From Cryptomeria japonica (taxonomy: Eukaryota > Streptophyta > Pinopsida > Cupressales > Cupressaceae): 64,000 bases of DNA. The stretch is from positions 398,484,439 through 398,548,438 of the forward strand of contig NC_081406.1 in NCBI RefSeq assembly GCF_030272615.1, in the 5' to 3' direction. Shown piece by piece: positions 23,956 through 35,529 of the stretch (position 1 is the first letter of the stretch; every line of letters begins with the position of its first letter). Under the pieces are notes generated by a model. It had not been told where the DNA came from, did no database searches, and saw nothing but the letters and a program-made list of their open reading frames with translations. The position numbers and the translations under genes are program-made.

Positions 23956-24070
23956 GGCAGCCGGTAGCAACTGCTACCAGAGGTAGCGAACTGCTACCAA
24001 ATGGTAGCAGTGCTACCAATGGTAGTGTGGGCTGCCAAGGGGACCCACGTGGGGGTCCACGTGGGTAACC
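23956..24070. repeat. GC-rich hairpin and G-box cluster in S
   Basis: GGCAGCC (23956-23962) and GGCTGCC (24030-24036) enclose three hairpins: GGTAGCA/TGCTACC at 23963-23978, GGTAGC/GCTACC at 23982-23998, and TGGTAGCA/TGCTACCA at 24002-24018. Two CACGTG G-box cores follow at 24046-24051 and 24058-24063. The block stands out in AT-rich surroundings and lies about 500 bases ahead of the TATA box. Confidence 0.75.
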
Positions 24071-24537
24071 CCAATTTAATATGTTTTTTTTTATATTAGT
24101 TTTTATTTATTGTTTTAAAAGAAAATAAATAAAAACAATAAATTAATGATATGTTAGTAAATAAAAATAAATAAAATTTAAATGGAGTTTTTAATTATTT
24201 AAATTTAGTCTTTTTTCTTTATTTAGTTAATATTATTTAATTTGAGTATTAAATAATATTTGGAATTTAGTAGTTTGATATTTAGATAACCCATATAGTA
24301 ATATATGTTTTTGCTACACTCTGATTTATATATATGGCATTATTAATTATTAAATATGGTTAAATGTGGGTGTTTAATAAATGTTATTTTAGGTAATCCA
24401 TATATCAATATATAATATTAATTATATGTGGCTTCTTGGTCCCTTTGTAACGAATACTGTTAGTGAATTAACCCTTAGTGCTCAGACGTTAATTTTAATC
24501 GGTTAGATATAAATTGAGATTCACGTATACTTGCTTC

Positions 24538-24549
24538 ATATATATATAC
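24538..24549 (+). promoter_or_regulatory. TATA box in S
   Basis: CATATATATATACGCAAG is a strong TATA-like sequence. If S is an LTR, it would mark the U3/R border with U3 of about 2.6 kb. Orientation is inferred only from the usual TATA position. Confidence 0.4.
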
Positions 24550-27500
24550 GCAAGAGATTTATAAATCATTGGGGAGCATTTTCTTTCATTTCAAAGTCTC
24601 CTTTCAAAGTATATTTTCTTTTGAATAGGGTATAGTTGTGTTGCTAGAGAGGGGTACTAGTGTATAGTTCTAAACCAATATGTCAATGATGTTTATCTAA
24701 GGATTAAGTAACATATCTGGACGAGTGATGCTCATTTATGTGAACTTGGTTGGAAAACTTGTAGAGATGTATTTACTGACTGAAGTGGTCAGTTGTATTA
24801 TGGTTGTGTCCGCCTAAAAGGCAGAAATGTATATGTCATGTAACTTATGTAACCCTAAACAAATTTAATTGGCAGAAGGGTCTTGCAGTTGAGCAGACCC
24901 GGAGATGTATCCCTTTAGGGGTGAACTCCGAGATCATATCTGTGTTATGCGATGCTTTTGTCACTCTTATTTCATAGTTTAAGTTATCATGTATGGTTGC
25001 ATTATTTAAGTGTATCATGGGAATTTAATGAAGCTAAATCAAAGGGCATAAATTCAGTCATCTTGATAAATGTAGAAATCAGGTCATAAAACATTGTAAT
25101 TATGATTATGGAAAAATATTTTGTTTATGTTAATTAGAAGTAGTAATAGTGGAAAGAATCTTGCTAGGTTACCATCATTGGATTAACTTGTTATTAAGCA
25201 TGTAAATTGAACGAATGTGAATGGGAAACAAAGTTAGAATTAATGTTATAATTTCTAAGTTGAAATCTAAAGGATGAACCTCATATAGGTATTTACCTTC
25301 TAATCTTAGTAAATGTATATTTTCATATTAACTTCATTTAACTAAAAGGAGTGACATGCAATAAGATAGTTATATTCTAATCCTAATGGAAGAACGTCAC
25401 TATGAACTTATATTTTAATCCTATAATGTTGAATATCATCTTGCTAACTATATTTTAATTTAAAGGATGAACTCATGTGTTCCTAATACATTTTCACCTT
25501 AATGAATTTAGATCATCTATTAGCAATATTAAGACTCCAATGAATGAACTCTTTGGCTACCCACATTTTATCCACCATAAAAGAACTATGACTCATTAGT
25601 TGGGTATGCTTGAATTCAAATGAAGGAACCTCACTCTATTAATGGTAGTTTAATCCTTAAGGATTGAATCTCATCTTATTTACCATACTTTTAAATTATA
25701 AAGGATGATAACAATTGTGGGTGGTTACCCTTAACCCAAATGAATGAACTTCGTGATATTAGTCGTATTGAACCTTATGGGTGGCCTCTTAGTTTAATTA
25801 TGTTTTAAAGTGCATTGAGTAAATAACCTCACGATGGCCTCCTAACCACCCAAAGTAAATGAGTGCTTCCTAAAATTCTAAGACGTCAATTTATCGAACA
25901 TAAATATATGTCCATGTCTTATGCATTATCTCGTAATTAAGATATCTTGCTTATTAGATCATTTGACGCAATTTGAGTCAGGTGTAAGGTTACGTAATCA
26001 CGTTGGGAAACTCCTTAGGTTCATTTAGTCTTCCGCTATGTTATCTAAGTTTTAGATAACTCCAAATTATCTTAATGTTGTAACTAATCAGTAATACTCT
26101 TAACTATTATTATAAAAAAAATATATTTACACTCTATTTGAGTGTTTTTAACTTAAACCCTTTAGGGGTTTCCTGGCGGGGCATTACACGGTATATGTGA
26201 GAACCGATATGATATTGTGAACCAGGTTTATCTTAAAAAGTGAAGCAGTATGTTGGAATGAGAACCGGTATATGAGAAGTTTTGTATCGGGGTTTCATTT
26301 GGCATGACTACCAGTTGGTAGTCTCAGCTTCAGGGTTTTCGGTTGATGCATTCAAAACCTGTGTGATTCAACCAATGACATCTTGTGATGAGTTAGCATT
26401 ATAATGAAGATCAAATCATGTTGCCATGTCATCCTTGTGCGCGTGAAGGATTTCCTTGAGGATCTTGCATGGAGATTGATCCTATCTACCTCGGGAATGT
26501 GTGAAGTCTTTGTAAACGGTGGAGAGCGTGTGATTGGTTATCAACTTCCTGAAGTGGCAAAGAATGAATGTTGGAGAACATCTTAAGATCTGTTCAAGAC
26601 TGTTGTATTCAATACAATGTGATTAATGGTCAGGATTGAACCAATTGAATTGTTAAACCTAAATGTTTAGGGTTTAGGGATTACGCTACCGACCTATCTG
26701 TTTCCTATAAGGTCGAAGATGTTTTTTATTTTGAGGTTGTTGGCAAACGTTATGTGTGTATCCAAGTGAAGAGATACTTGATTCTTGCCAAACTCGAGAA
26801 GTGCGTGGATACCTATAGAGTGTGATTGCAGAAGCAAAATAGCTAAAGAGGATCTGCCTTGGCATTGTGTGTTGTTATCAGATCAGTGTATTACCTATTG
26901 AATTCTAACCATTTTAGCAGTTGGAAAATCCCTTAACCGGGTAGCTTTAACAAGATTTTGTGTAAATCCTTTAATAGGGTGACTCAATTCAATGAGTTCT
27001 TCGAATCCTCTTGCGAGGTAACCTTTAATAGGGTTCTAACCTTTAACCAGGTATTTAGCCATTCCTTAACTGGGTGATCCCTAGCAGGATTGGTTCCTAG
27101 CAGAACCTATTGTAAAAGTCTTAAACTGGACTAGGCTCCTAACAGAGTGGACTTCAGAAGAGTTCAAAGAACAGCTTGTGGGTATTCATCCCCACCGTGG
27201 TTTTTCCCAGTTGGGTTTCCATGTGAAAAATCAGTGTGTCATGTGTGATGCTTTTCATGTGATGCTTTAATATTTTCTGTCAAGTGGTAAAGCATGTTGA
27301 ATCAGTAGTCATTATATGTTTGATGATATATTACTTGTTTATGCATATGGGTGAAGTGGAAATGAGATATTAGATTGTGTGGAGATCTAAGTGTTACTGG
27401 TTTATGTTTTTCACATTCTCACTGTGCTTTATCAGTAGTGCCCTGATTTAGAACGGTGTTACTGTTTACCAGTTAAGTGCAGTATTTGCAGTCAAACTAG

Positions 27501-27583
27501 TTCAAAGTAAGTTTTTGTTTGTATCGATTCACCCCCCCTCTCAGTACCGGTTTGGTACTAACTGTTCATCATTGTTCATCAAT

Positions 27584-27595
27584 TGGTATCAGAGC
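27584..27595 (+). other. primer binding site of copia B
   Basis: TGGTATCAGAGC lies two bases after the 5' LTR and complements the 3' end of initiator tRNA-Met. Confidence 0.9.
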
Positions 27596-27652
27596 ATCTT
27601 CCAAGTCCTCTATGTTGTAAGCATAACTGCTTGAGGAAAAGATCCTACTCTA

Positions 27653-30600
27653 ATGATGAAGAGGGAAGGTCCAAAGTTCAACATAGATAACTTTAAGATA
27701 TGGAAGGACATAATGAAGATCTACATTAGAAGCATGGGTGCTCAACACTGGAGCTATGTTGAGAATGCTTATGTTATCCCTACCGGTACTCTCATCGATG
27801 ATCAAAAAAGAGAGATTCAGGAGAATGGGCAAGTCATGGAAGCCCTAATCAGCAGTCTATCTGACATTGAGTTTATTGATGTTCAGGATAAAGACAATCC
27901 CAAAAAAGTATGGGATGCTCTAGATAATATCTATGGCGGTGATGAGCATGTGAAACAAGCTAAGGAAGAGAGCCTTAGGGGAAAGTTTGAAGACATGCAG
28001 ATGGTTGAAGGAGAGACCATTCAACAATATGGAATAAGAATCAAAACTATTGTTGGAGACATCAAGAGTGTAGGAGCTAAAATAGGTGATTCCACTATTG
28101 TCAACAAATTCTTGAGATCCTTGTTACCAGTCTATGCAATAAGGGTTGCTGCTATTCAAGAGTTGAGGTCTATAGACAAGACAAAGGTATCCCTAGACTC
28201 CATCATTGCTAAGTTGACCGCATATGAGATAAATAATTATGATGGTAATATTCAGAAGACTGAATCAGCCTTTAGAGCATCTGTTGCACCATCTAGAAAG
28301 GGAAAATAAGCTAGTACCAGTTGTGAACCAAGACAAAGCAGAGAAATGGATGATGAGGAGATCCTGATGGAATTTGAAGCTCTTCTTTCCAAGAGACTTC
28401 CTAAGGGAACTGGTAAATACAGAGGTAAGCTCCCTTTGAAATGCTTTTCTTTCAATAGGATAGGACACATTGCTATTAAATATCCTAATGGTGATAATAA
28501 GGACAAATCGAAGAAGTTCAAGAAGTTCAAAGGAGGAAACAGGAGAAACTGTTTTGTAGCAGTTGATGAAGGTGTCACTGATGAGGAATCAGAAGATGAA
28601 GAAAGTGAAGACATTGTGTTTGTAGCAGTTAAGGAAGATGTGTCAGACAAGAAGGCTCTTGTCTCCTGCTTTGATAATTCCAATGAGTGGATTATTGACA
28701 GTGGTTGTTCTCACCACATGACTGGTGACCAGAGTAAGTTTCTATCTCTAGAAGAGTATGATGGTGGTGTGGTTTGATTTGGTAATGGTGCACCATGTAT
28801 GGTAAAAGGTAGAGGGTCCATCTCTCTAAATAGAAAAATTAGTACTGATAATGTGTATTGGGTAGAAGGTCTCAGGCACAATGTTTTGAGTGTTTCCTAG
28901 CTGAATGATAATGGACTCACTCTAGAATTCAAAGATGGAGTGTGCAAAATAAAAGGAAAGAGTGGTGAACTGATGGCCACTAGTATGCAGACCAAAGGTA
29001 ACTTATTTCAGCTGAATGCAAATATCAGTACATGTCTAATGGCTAAGTTTGATGATAGCTGGATATGGCATAGTAGACTCTGCCATATAAACTTTGATAA
29101 TATTGTGAAGGCTAGTAAGATCAAGGCAATTAGAGGATTGCATGTGCTGAGAAAACTAGAGAATCCTTTGTGCAGAGAGTGTCAACTAGGGAAAATGTCT
29201 TCCTCAGCATTCAAAGGTAAATCTTTCACTGTAGACAATTTACTTGATCTTATGCATACTGATTTGTGTGGTCCTATGAAAACTAGGAGTGTGTAGGGAG
29301 ATAGGTACTTTATGATTCTCGCTGATGACTGCTCAAGAATGATGTGGGTCACATTCTTGAAAGACAAGTCTGGAGCTTTTGGAAAGTTCAAAGCCTTTAG
29401 AGCACTGGTTGAAAAAGAAAGTGGTAAGAGAATAAATGCCTTAGAACTGACCAAGGAGGTGAGTTCACTTCTAGTGAGTTCAATAAGTACTATGAAGAAA
29501 ATGGCATGAGGAGGCAATTGTCTACCCCCCAGACTCCATAGCAGAATGGCCTAGCAGAGAGGAACAACCGGACTATAGTTGAAGTAGCCAGAATGATGTT
29601 GATTCAAGGGAAGGTTGCTCACACCTTCTGGAGAGAAGCAGTGAGCATTGCAGTATACACTATGAACCAGGTACTCATCAAGAAAGGTAAGGATAAAACT
29701 CCTTATGAGTATTGGACTGGTAAGACACCAGTGGTAAGCTACTTTAGAGTGTTTGGTAGCAATTGTTATATCAAGAGGAGTGAACACCAGAGCAAGTTTG
29801 ATGGAAAATGTGATGAGGGAATATTCCTAGGGTATTCCACCAAGAGAAAAGCTCTCAAATGTTTCAACAATAGGACTCAGAGAATTGTTGAAAGTATCAA
29901 TGTTAGAGTTGATGAAACCTCTGAGAAACCTGAGGAAACTGACAGTGAGCCAGGGGTAGATGAACATGTTGTAACCTTCTGAGAACCGGTTGCAAAGCAA
30001 CCTACTACCAGTAACAGTGCTTCTACACTGGTAGATGTTGATGCTGATGAAGATGAGGATGAAGAAGAAAAGCAAGAGGATACAACTAAGATCATTCCTA
30101 GGTATGTAAAGCTGAATCATGATCCAAAGCAGATCATAGGAGATAAGGATGCAGGAATTCTTACAAGAAGAAAGGTCAGAGAAAATTCTTGCATGATTTC
30201 TGAATTTGAGCCTAAAACTTTTAAAGAGGCACATAAATATGAAGACTGGATCAAGGCAATGGAAGAGGAACTTGACTAGATAGAAAAGAATGGTACATGG
30301 TCTTTGGTACCCAGACCTAAGCATAAAAATGTCATTGGCACCAAATGGGTTTTCAGAAATAAGTTGAATGAAGATGTTACAGTGGTAAGAAACAAAGCCA
30401 GACTGGTGTGTAAGGGATATGCTCAAGAAGAAGGAGAAGACTATGGAGAAACATTTGCTCCAGTAGCTAGATTGGAAGGAGTTCGTATGCCTCTTGCATA
30501 TGCAGCCTTAAAGGGATTCAAAGTATATCAAATGGATGTAAAATTTGCATTCCTGAATGGAATACTTGAAGAGGAGGTGTATATAGAGCATCCAAATGGG

Positions 30601-31758
30601 TTTTCCCTATCAGAAGATAGTGACATGGTGTGTAGGCTACATAAAGCCTTGTATGGATTTAAGTAGGCACCTAGAGCATGGTATGAACACTTACACTCCC
30701 ATCTTGTAAAGATTGGATTTGAAAGAACAAGTGAAGACAACAATATCTATTTGAAGTCAGAAGGAGATCATATTCTAATCTCTGAAGTATTTGTTGATGA
30801 CATAATTTTTGGTGGAGATGACAAGATGAGTCTTGATTTTGTAGATGAGATGAAAAAGGAATTTGAGATGTCACTTATAGGGGAGATTAACTTCTTCACT
30901 GGACTATAGATTCAACAAATGAAATATGGTATCTTTATCACTCAGTCCAAGTATGTCAAAGAGGTGTTGAAGACCTTTGACATGGAAGACAACAAACCAA
31001 TTGGTACATCGATGGTGACCGGTTGTAAATTGTCAAAAGAGGATGACTCAGCATTGGTGAATGAGAAGGAATACTGATCAATGATTGGTAAGTTGCACTA
31101 TGTAGTACATAGCAAACCAGACATTGCACATGCAATGGGCATTACTGCACGGTTCCAGAAAAATCCAAGAGAACCCCACTTGGTAGCAGTCAAGTGGATT
31201 CTTAGATATCTAAAGGGAACTATTGACTATGGATTGTGGTATCCATACAGTAATGATTTCAACCTCAAAGTGTTTACAGATGTTGATTGGGCTGGTAATG
31301 TGGATGACTGGAAGAGCACAATTGGTGGTGCATTCTTTCTTGGTGGTAGACTAGTCACATGGATGAGTAAGAAGCAGAGTTGTATCTCTCAGTCTACATT
31401 AGAAGTAGAATATATTGTAGCATTTATGAACTACACTCAGACAATTTGGATGAAGCATGTAATAAGTGGTTTCAAAGTTCTTGTATCTGAACCGGTAAGT
31501 ATATTTTGTGACAACACAATTGCAATTAATATTTCCAAGAATCCGGTTTTACATGCTAGAACCAAGCACTTCGAGCTCAAGTATCATTTCTTGAGGGAGA
31601 AGGTTCAAAACAAAGAGGTTGTATTGGAACATGTTTCCAGTAAGGAGTAGTTAGCAGACATATTCACCAAGCCTCTATTGAAGGCTACATTTACCTATTT
31701 AAGAGGTGAATTAGGGATGTGTGCTCCACATCAGTCAGGTGAAATATGTCTTCAATAG
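27653..31758 (+). pseudogene. gag-pol: copia B gag-pol polyprotein, decayed
   Basis: The start ATGATGAAGAGGGAAGG lies near 27653. Gag is intact for 218 codons and includes FKIWKDIMKIYIRSMG and KVWDALDNIYGG, the UBN2-type copia Gag. The zinc knuckle is degraded (CFSFNRIGHIAIKYP, second and last Cys lost). The protease has DSGCSHHMTGD (about 28698). The integrase has WHSRLCHINFDN, CRECQLGK, DLCGP and QNGLAERNNRT. RT includes [22 protein letters not shown] and FVDDIIFGG (about 30788-30814). RNase H has CISQSTLEVEYIVAFMN and the terminal copia block LADIFTKPL. TAG stops at 29294, 29539, 30664, 30907 and 31648 replace Gln codons. TGA stops at about 28776 and 31075 stand where Arg is expected. There is a frameshift near 29455. 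The final stop is at 31756. It is the best preserved copia polyprotein here but not functional. Confidence 0.92.
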
Positions 31759-31888
31759 GTGAAATAAAGGTGTGTGCTCCACATCAGTCAGGTATTGCAT
31801 TGATAAATATTTTTCAGGATTGGTGTGTTGAAGGATGCTACTCCTTAGGGGGAGCAGCATAGTGGAACATAGTTGTTTGTGCCTCCAC

Positions 31889-32009
31889 TTTGGCATTGTT
31901 GTCAAAGGGGGAGAAGATGTGAAGCGGAGAAGATATCTGTAGTATTGGGGAGAAGATGTGAAGTAGAGAGATATCTTTGTATATTTCCATCAATGCCAAA
32001 GGGGGAGAT
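31889..32009 (+). other. two polypurine tracts of copia B
   Basis: The upstream tract is GGCATTGTTGTCAAAGGGGG then AGAAG (about 31891-31915). The terminal tract is CATCAATGCCAAAGGGGGAG (from about 31989), immediately before the 3' LTR at 32010. Their flanks CATTGTTG and CATCAATG are partly complementary. Confidence 0.75.
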
Positions 32010-33474
32010 TGTTGGCATATGTGCAGAGCTTGATGACATGATGATATTGTATGTTGTCATTGATGTCAATATGCTGAAGTATGAACTAGTATATTGAAGT
32101 AAGCAAACTGGCAAGAGAACCGGTATGATATTGTGAACTGGTATATGTGAAAAAGTGAAGCGGTATGTTGGAATGAGAACTGGTATATGGGAAGTTTTGT
32201 ATCGGGGTTTGATTTGGCATGACTACCGGTTGGTAGTCTCAGCTTCAGGGTTTTCGATTGATGCATTCAAAGCCTATGTGATTCAACCAATGACATCTTG
32301 TGATGAGTTAGCATTGTAATGAAGATCAGATCATGTTTCCATGTCAGCCTTGTGCGCATGAAGGATTTCCTTGAGGATCTTGCATGGAGATTGATCCTAT
32401 CTACCTCGGGAATGTGGGAAGTCTCTATAAATAGTGGAGAGCACGTGATGGGCTATCAACTTCCTGAAGGGACAAAGAATGAATGTTGGAGAAGATCTTG
32501 AGATCTATTCAAGACTGTTGTATTCAATATAGTTTGATTAACGGTCAGGATTGAACCGACTAAATTTTTAAACTTAAATGTTTAGGGTTTAGGGTTTATG
32601 CTACTAACCTATCCGTTTCCTATAAGGTCGATGATGTTTTTCATTTTGATGTTGTTAGCAAATATTATGTGTGTATCCAAGTGAAGAGATACTTGATTCT
32701 TTCCAGACCAGAGAAGTGTGTGGATACCTGCAGAGTGTGATTGCAGAAGCAAAGGAGCTAAAGAGGATCTGCCTTGTCATTGTGTGTTGTTATCAGATCA
32801 ATGTATTACCTATTGACTTCTAACCATTTCAGCAGTTGGAAAATCCCCTAATTGGGTAGCTTTAATAGGCTTTTGTGTAAATCCTTTAATAGGTTGACTC
32901 AATTCAATGAGTTCTTCAAATCCTCTTGTGAGGTAACCTTTAACAAGGTTCTAACCTTTAACTAGGTGATCCCTAGCAGGATCGGTTCCTAGCAGAACCT
33001 ATTGTAAAAGTCTTTAACCGAACCAGGCTCCTAATAGAGTGGACTTCAGAAGAGTTCAAAGAACAACTTGTGGGTATTCATCCACACCGTGGTTTTTCCC
33101 AGTTGGGTTTCCACGTGAAAAATCAATGTGTCATGTGTGATGCTTTTCATGTGATGCTTTAATATTTTTTGTTAAGTGGTAAATCATGTTGAATCAGTAG
33201 TCATTATATTTCTGATGATATATTACTTGTTTATGCATATGGGTGAAGTGGAAATGAGATATTAGATTGTGTGGAGATCTAAGTGTTACTGGTTTATGTC
33301 TTTCACATTCTCACTGTGCTTTACCGGTAGTGCCCTGATTTAGACCGGTGTTACTGTTTACCAGTTAAGTGCAGTCTTTGCAGTCAAATTGGTTCGAAGT
33401 AAGTTTTTGTTTGTACTGATTCACCCCCCACTCTCAGTACCGGTTTGGTACTATCTGTTCATCATTATTAATCA
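32010..33474 (+). repeat. 3' LTR of copia B
   Basis: It runs from TGTTGGCATATGTGCAG to TTAATCA, 1,465 bases, and aligns along its length with the 5' LTR apart from insert S. The CC-TTAAC-GGG array is at about 32840-33050. The right flank CTTCT completes the target duplication. Confidence 0.92.
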
Positions 33475-33829
33475 CTTCTTGATCCTAACCATCTTTTGTT
33501 TCAAAGGAGGTTCTTATTTCAACATCTTAGCAGTCATTCTACGACAGAGTTCATAGTTTCTTCATGCTTCATTGATTCTTCATGATCATCTTTTGTTCCC
33601 ATATTTTGGAGCATTTTTGTTTGGAGGCTTCTTAGTCCTTCATTTGAGCTTTCATCTCTTCTTGGAGAGGAGTTTTGTTCCCACTAGGTTTTCTCCTTTT
33701 TCTCCACTTTACAGAGATTTCATTGTACTTAGGTACCTCTTCAGGCCTTGTTGTCAAGACCCATTTTTAGCTTTCTAGCATCTAGTCCTTAGTTTTTTTA
33801 GCTTCTCCCTAACTTCATCTTAAGGGGGG

Positions 33830-34188
33830 TGTTAGAGTAAAAGGTATTAGTTTACTTAATTAATTAAATCATATTGATTTAATAATTAAGTCACCTTTTT
33901 CTCTATTTCACTTAAGCTAAATTTAGGAAGCTAAACTTAGGAATATTAATAATTAGTATTCATTATTAATTATTAATTTCTTTTAGGGTTTATGTTTTTA
34001 GGTTTGATCTCCTTTTATAAGGATTGATCCCTTTGTAATCCTAACCAATCTGATTATCATTATTGCATTCTTTTGCTCTAGGTTTTCAAAGCAATCTTTG
34101 TGTTTTATGAATCTTCCATTGTTGTGACAGGTTATTTGCATACAGGTGCTCACTAGGTTCTGTGAGGTTATATTCTACAAATTTTACA
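33830..34188 (+). repeat. 3' LTR of element D
   Basis: TTAAGGGGGG (33820-33829) is the polypurine tract, followed by TGTTAGAGTAAAAGG. The LTR ends AATTTTACA. It is 359 bases long, with a TATA-like CCTTTTATAAGG at about 34011. Its last 60 bases match 20128-20188. Confidence 0.7.
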
Positions 34189-34388
34189 CTTTCCTCTATT
34201 CTTAGGAGGCAAGGGTGATATTTCAATCCTTTATTCTTTTCTTCAATGATTCACCTTTTCTTTGTTGAGTTGTATGTTTCATTTGATGTTATTCCTTGCA
34301 TATAATATGGGTGTTGTTCCTTGTTTAGGACCAATTATTCCTTTGGAATAATACATCATTCATGAAAAATATCTCCTTAGTGAAAGTG
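34189..34388 (+). other. internal fragment of gypsy Y between D and E
   Basis: About 200 bases with no gene. It ends with AAGTG (34384-34388), the left duplication of E, and should continue at 41658. Assignment to Y is by position. Confidence 0.45.
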
Positions 34389-35461
34389 TGTTGGCATAAG
34401 ACACTAATCTAGTGATGCTTCGATGAAGATTGATGATGTCTGGTGCATGATATTTCCTAGGAGTTGTGATTTATGGCAACTCAACCTATTGATCTTATCT
34501 AGTATGGAGTTTGGGATATCCGGATATCTTGATGATCATAGTTAGGTTAATTGAGTATGAGAAGTAGATTATCATGCAATCCCATCCTCCAGTATTATTT
34601 CTTAAGCATGTTATAAGGTCTGGTATCGAGTAGAGTAGTAAAATAGTGTTATCTTCATAATTGGTGGTGTAACGTGTGGACTAGATTCTTTGAGGTGATT
34701 CTGGTAGTTGTTGGTAAGTTTGAGGAATTGGACTGACATATGGGAAGCATGTGATCATATGTTTTGGATCTAGAATATGGTTTTATGAATATTTGAGCTA
34801 ACTTGAAGATACATGTTTCATATTTTGATACTTTGAGAAGCCAACTTGTGGGAGATCAATTTTGTTAGTGCGAATATATAAGATTGATTTGGTTAATGTT
34901 TTCATGTGATGATTGATATGTGAGATGATTTTGGGTGAGATTGAGTGCATTTTTATGTGCACACCTTAAGTTTTGTTGATCTAGTAATTAGTAGCAGAGC
35001 AGAATAAAGCAGTTTATCAGAACAACAACATCGAATCACTTTGTGCCTAACCGAAATTGTCATTTGGCATAGTTATATTATTTTCTTTATTTCATTACTC
35101 ATTGTAATCATTTTTTATTAGCTTATAAGGTAGTGAGCCTTCCTTTGGATTGTAGCCCTTTTTTAATTAAGTAGTGAGCTCTAGGAAGTGTGCTTGAATG
35201 CATGTGCATTCCCCTCATGTAATATTTTTTTACCACTGGCCATAGTATAATAATATTGTGGGTTCAAATCCCACTAAGGTTTTTCCCTTTTTGGGATTCC
35301 ACGTAAAAATATTGGTGTTATGGCTATGTGCTTATTTTCTTTGTGTTTTTGCATTTTAGTTTCTTACTTGTGCATCCAGTGGATAAAGAATCAGGTTAAC
35401 AGATTTGATAACTGCAAAACACTAATTCACCCCCTGCTCTTAGTGTTAAATGATTCTAACA
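34389..35461 (+). repeat. 5' LTR of E
   Basis: 1,073 bases, TGTTGG to CTAACA. It aligns with 40588-41652 at roughly 85-90 percent by eye. It contains the poly-C TTCACCCCCTG motif near its end. Confidence 0.88.
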
Positions 35462-35463
35462 AT

Positions 35464-35475
35464 TGGTATTAGAGC
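35464..35475 (+). other. primer binding site of E
   Basis: TGGTATTAGAGC is a one-base (C to T) variant of the initiator tRNA-Met site, two bases after the LTR. Confidence 0.8.
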
Positions 35476-35529
35476 TTTGTGCCTTGTAATAAGCCTAACA
35501 ACTTGAGGAAAATTTGGAAGATTGAATCA

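Larger units (their letters stand above)
21957..26188. mobile_element. insert S: 4.2-kb solo LTR or LTR-like element
   Basis: The ends are TGTAATGCCCC and GGGGCATTACA, exact 11-base inverted copies with TG..CA termini. They are flanked by an exact 5-bp duplication CGGTA (21952-21956 and 26189-26193). This is the signature of LTR-retrotransposon integration. I found no internal second copy of either end and no Gag or Pol. The simplest reading is a very long solo LTR; a non-autonomous element with undetected short LTRs is an alternative. It contains a structured GC-rich island (23956-24070) and a TATA box (about 24538). Confidence 0.75.
21823..27581 (+). repeat. 5' LTR of copia B, interrupted by S
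   Basis: It starts TGTTGGCATATGTGCAG and ends GTTCATCA. Without insert S (21957-26188) and one CGGTA copy it is about 1.52 kb, close to the 1.47-kb 3' LTR. It has CGACCT..AGGTCG around TATA-like CCTATAA (26690-26715), and a CC-TTAAC-GGG array at about 26930-27150. Confidence 0.88.
21823..33474 (+). mobile_element. Ty1/copia element B
   Basis: Complete element with both LTRs, primer site, decayed gag-pol, two polypurine tracts and an exact 5-bp duplication CTTCT (21818-21822 and 33475-33479). Its 5' LTR carries the 4.2-kb insert S, which its 3' LTR lacks, so S is younger than B. The Gag-Pol sequence is close to that of A, while the LTRs differ in their first 100 bases. Confidence 0.92.
20118..34188 (+). 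mobile_element. short-LTR element D without coding capacity
   Basis: The remaining 5' LTR tail (about 20118-20188) ends CTTTAACA and is followed at once by TGGTATCAAAGC (20189-20200), a one-base variant of the iMet primer site. The right end has AAGGGGGG then an LTR starting TGTTAGAG (33830-34188). Shared LTR-tail motifs are GGTTATTTGCATACA and GGTTCTGTGA. Internal DNA is only about 2 kb (20201-21822 and 33475-33829) and has no recognisable Gag or Pol. It resembles a non-autonomous LARD/TRIM-like element. Copia B is inserted within it. Confidence 0.65.

Noticed and set aside
21957-26188. S as a Mutator-type DNA transposon (9-bp duplication, TAATGCCCC inverted repeat)
   Set aside because: The exact 5-bp duplication CGGTA with TG..CA ends fits better; a 9-bp duplication would need mismatches.
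28252-30743. Minus-strand ORFs of 71-199 codons across copia B
   Set aside because: They are shadows of the plus-strand gag-pol frame.
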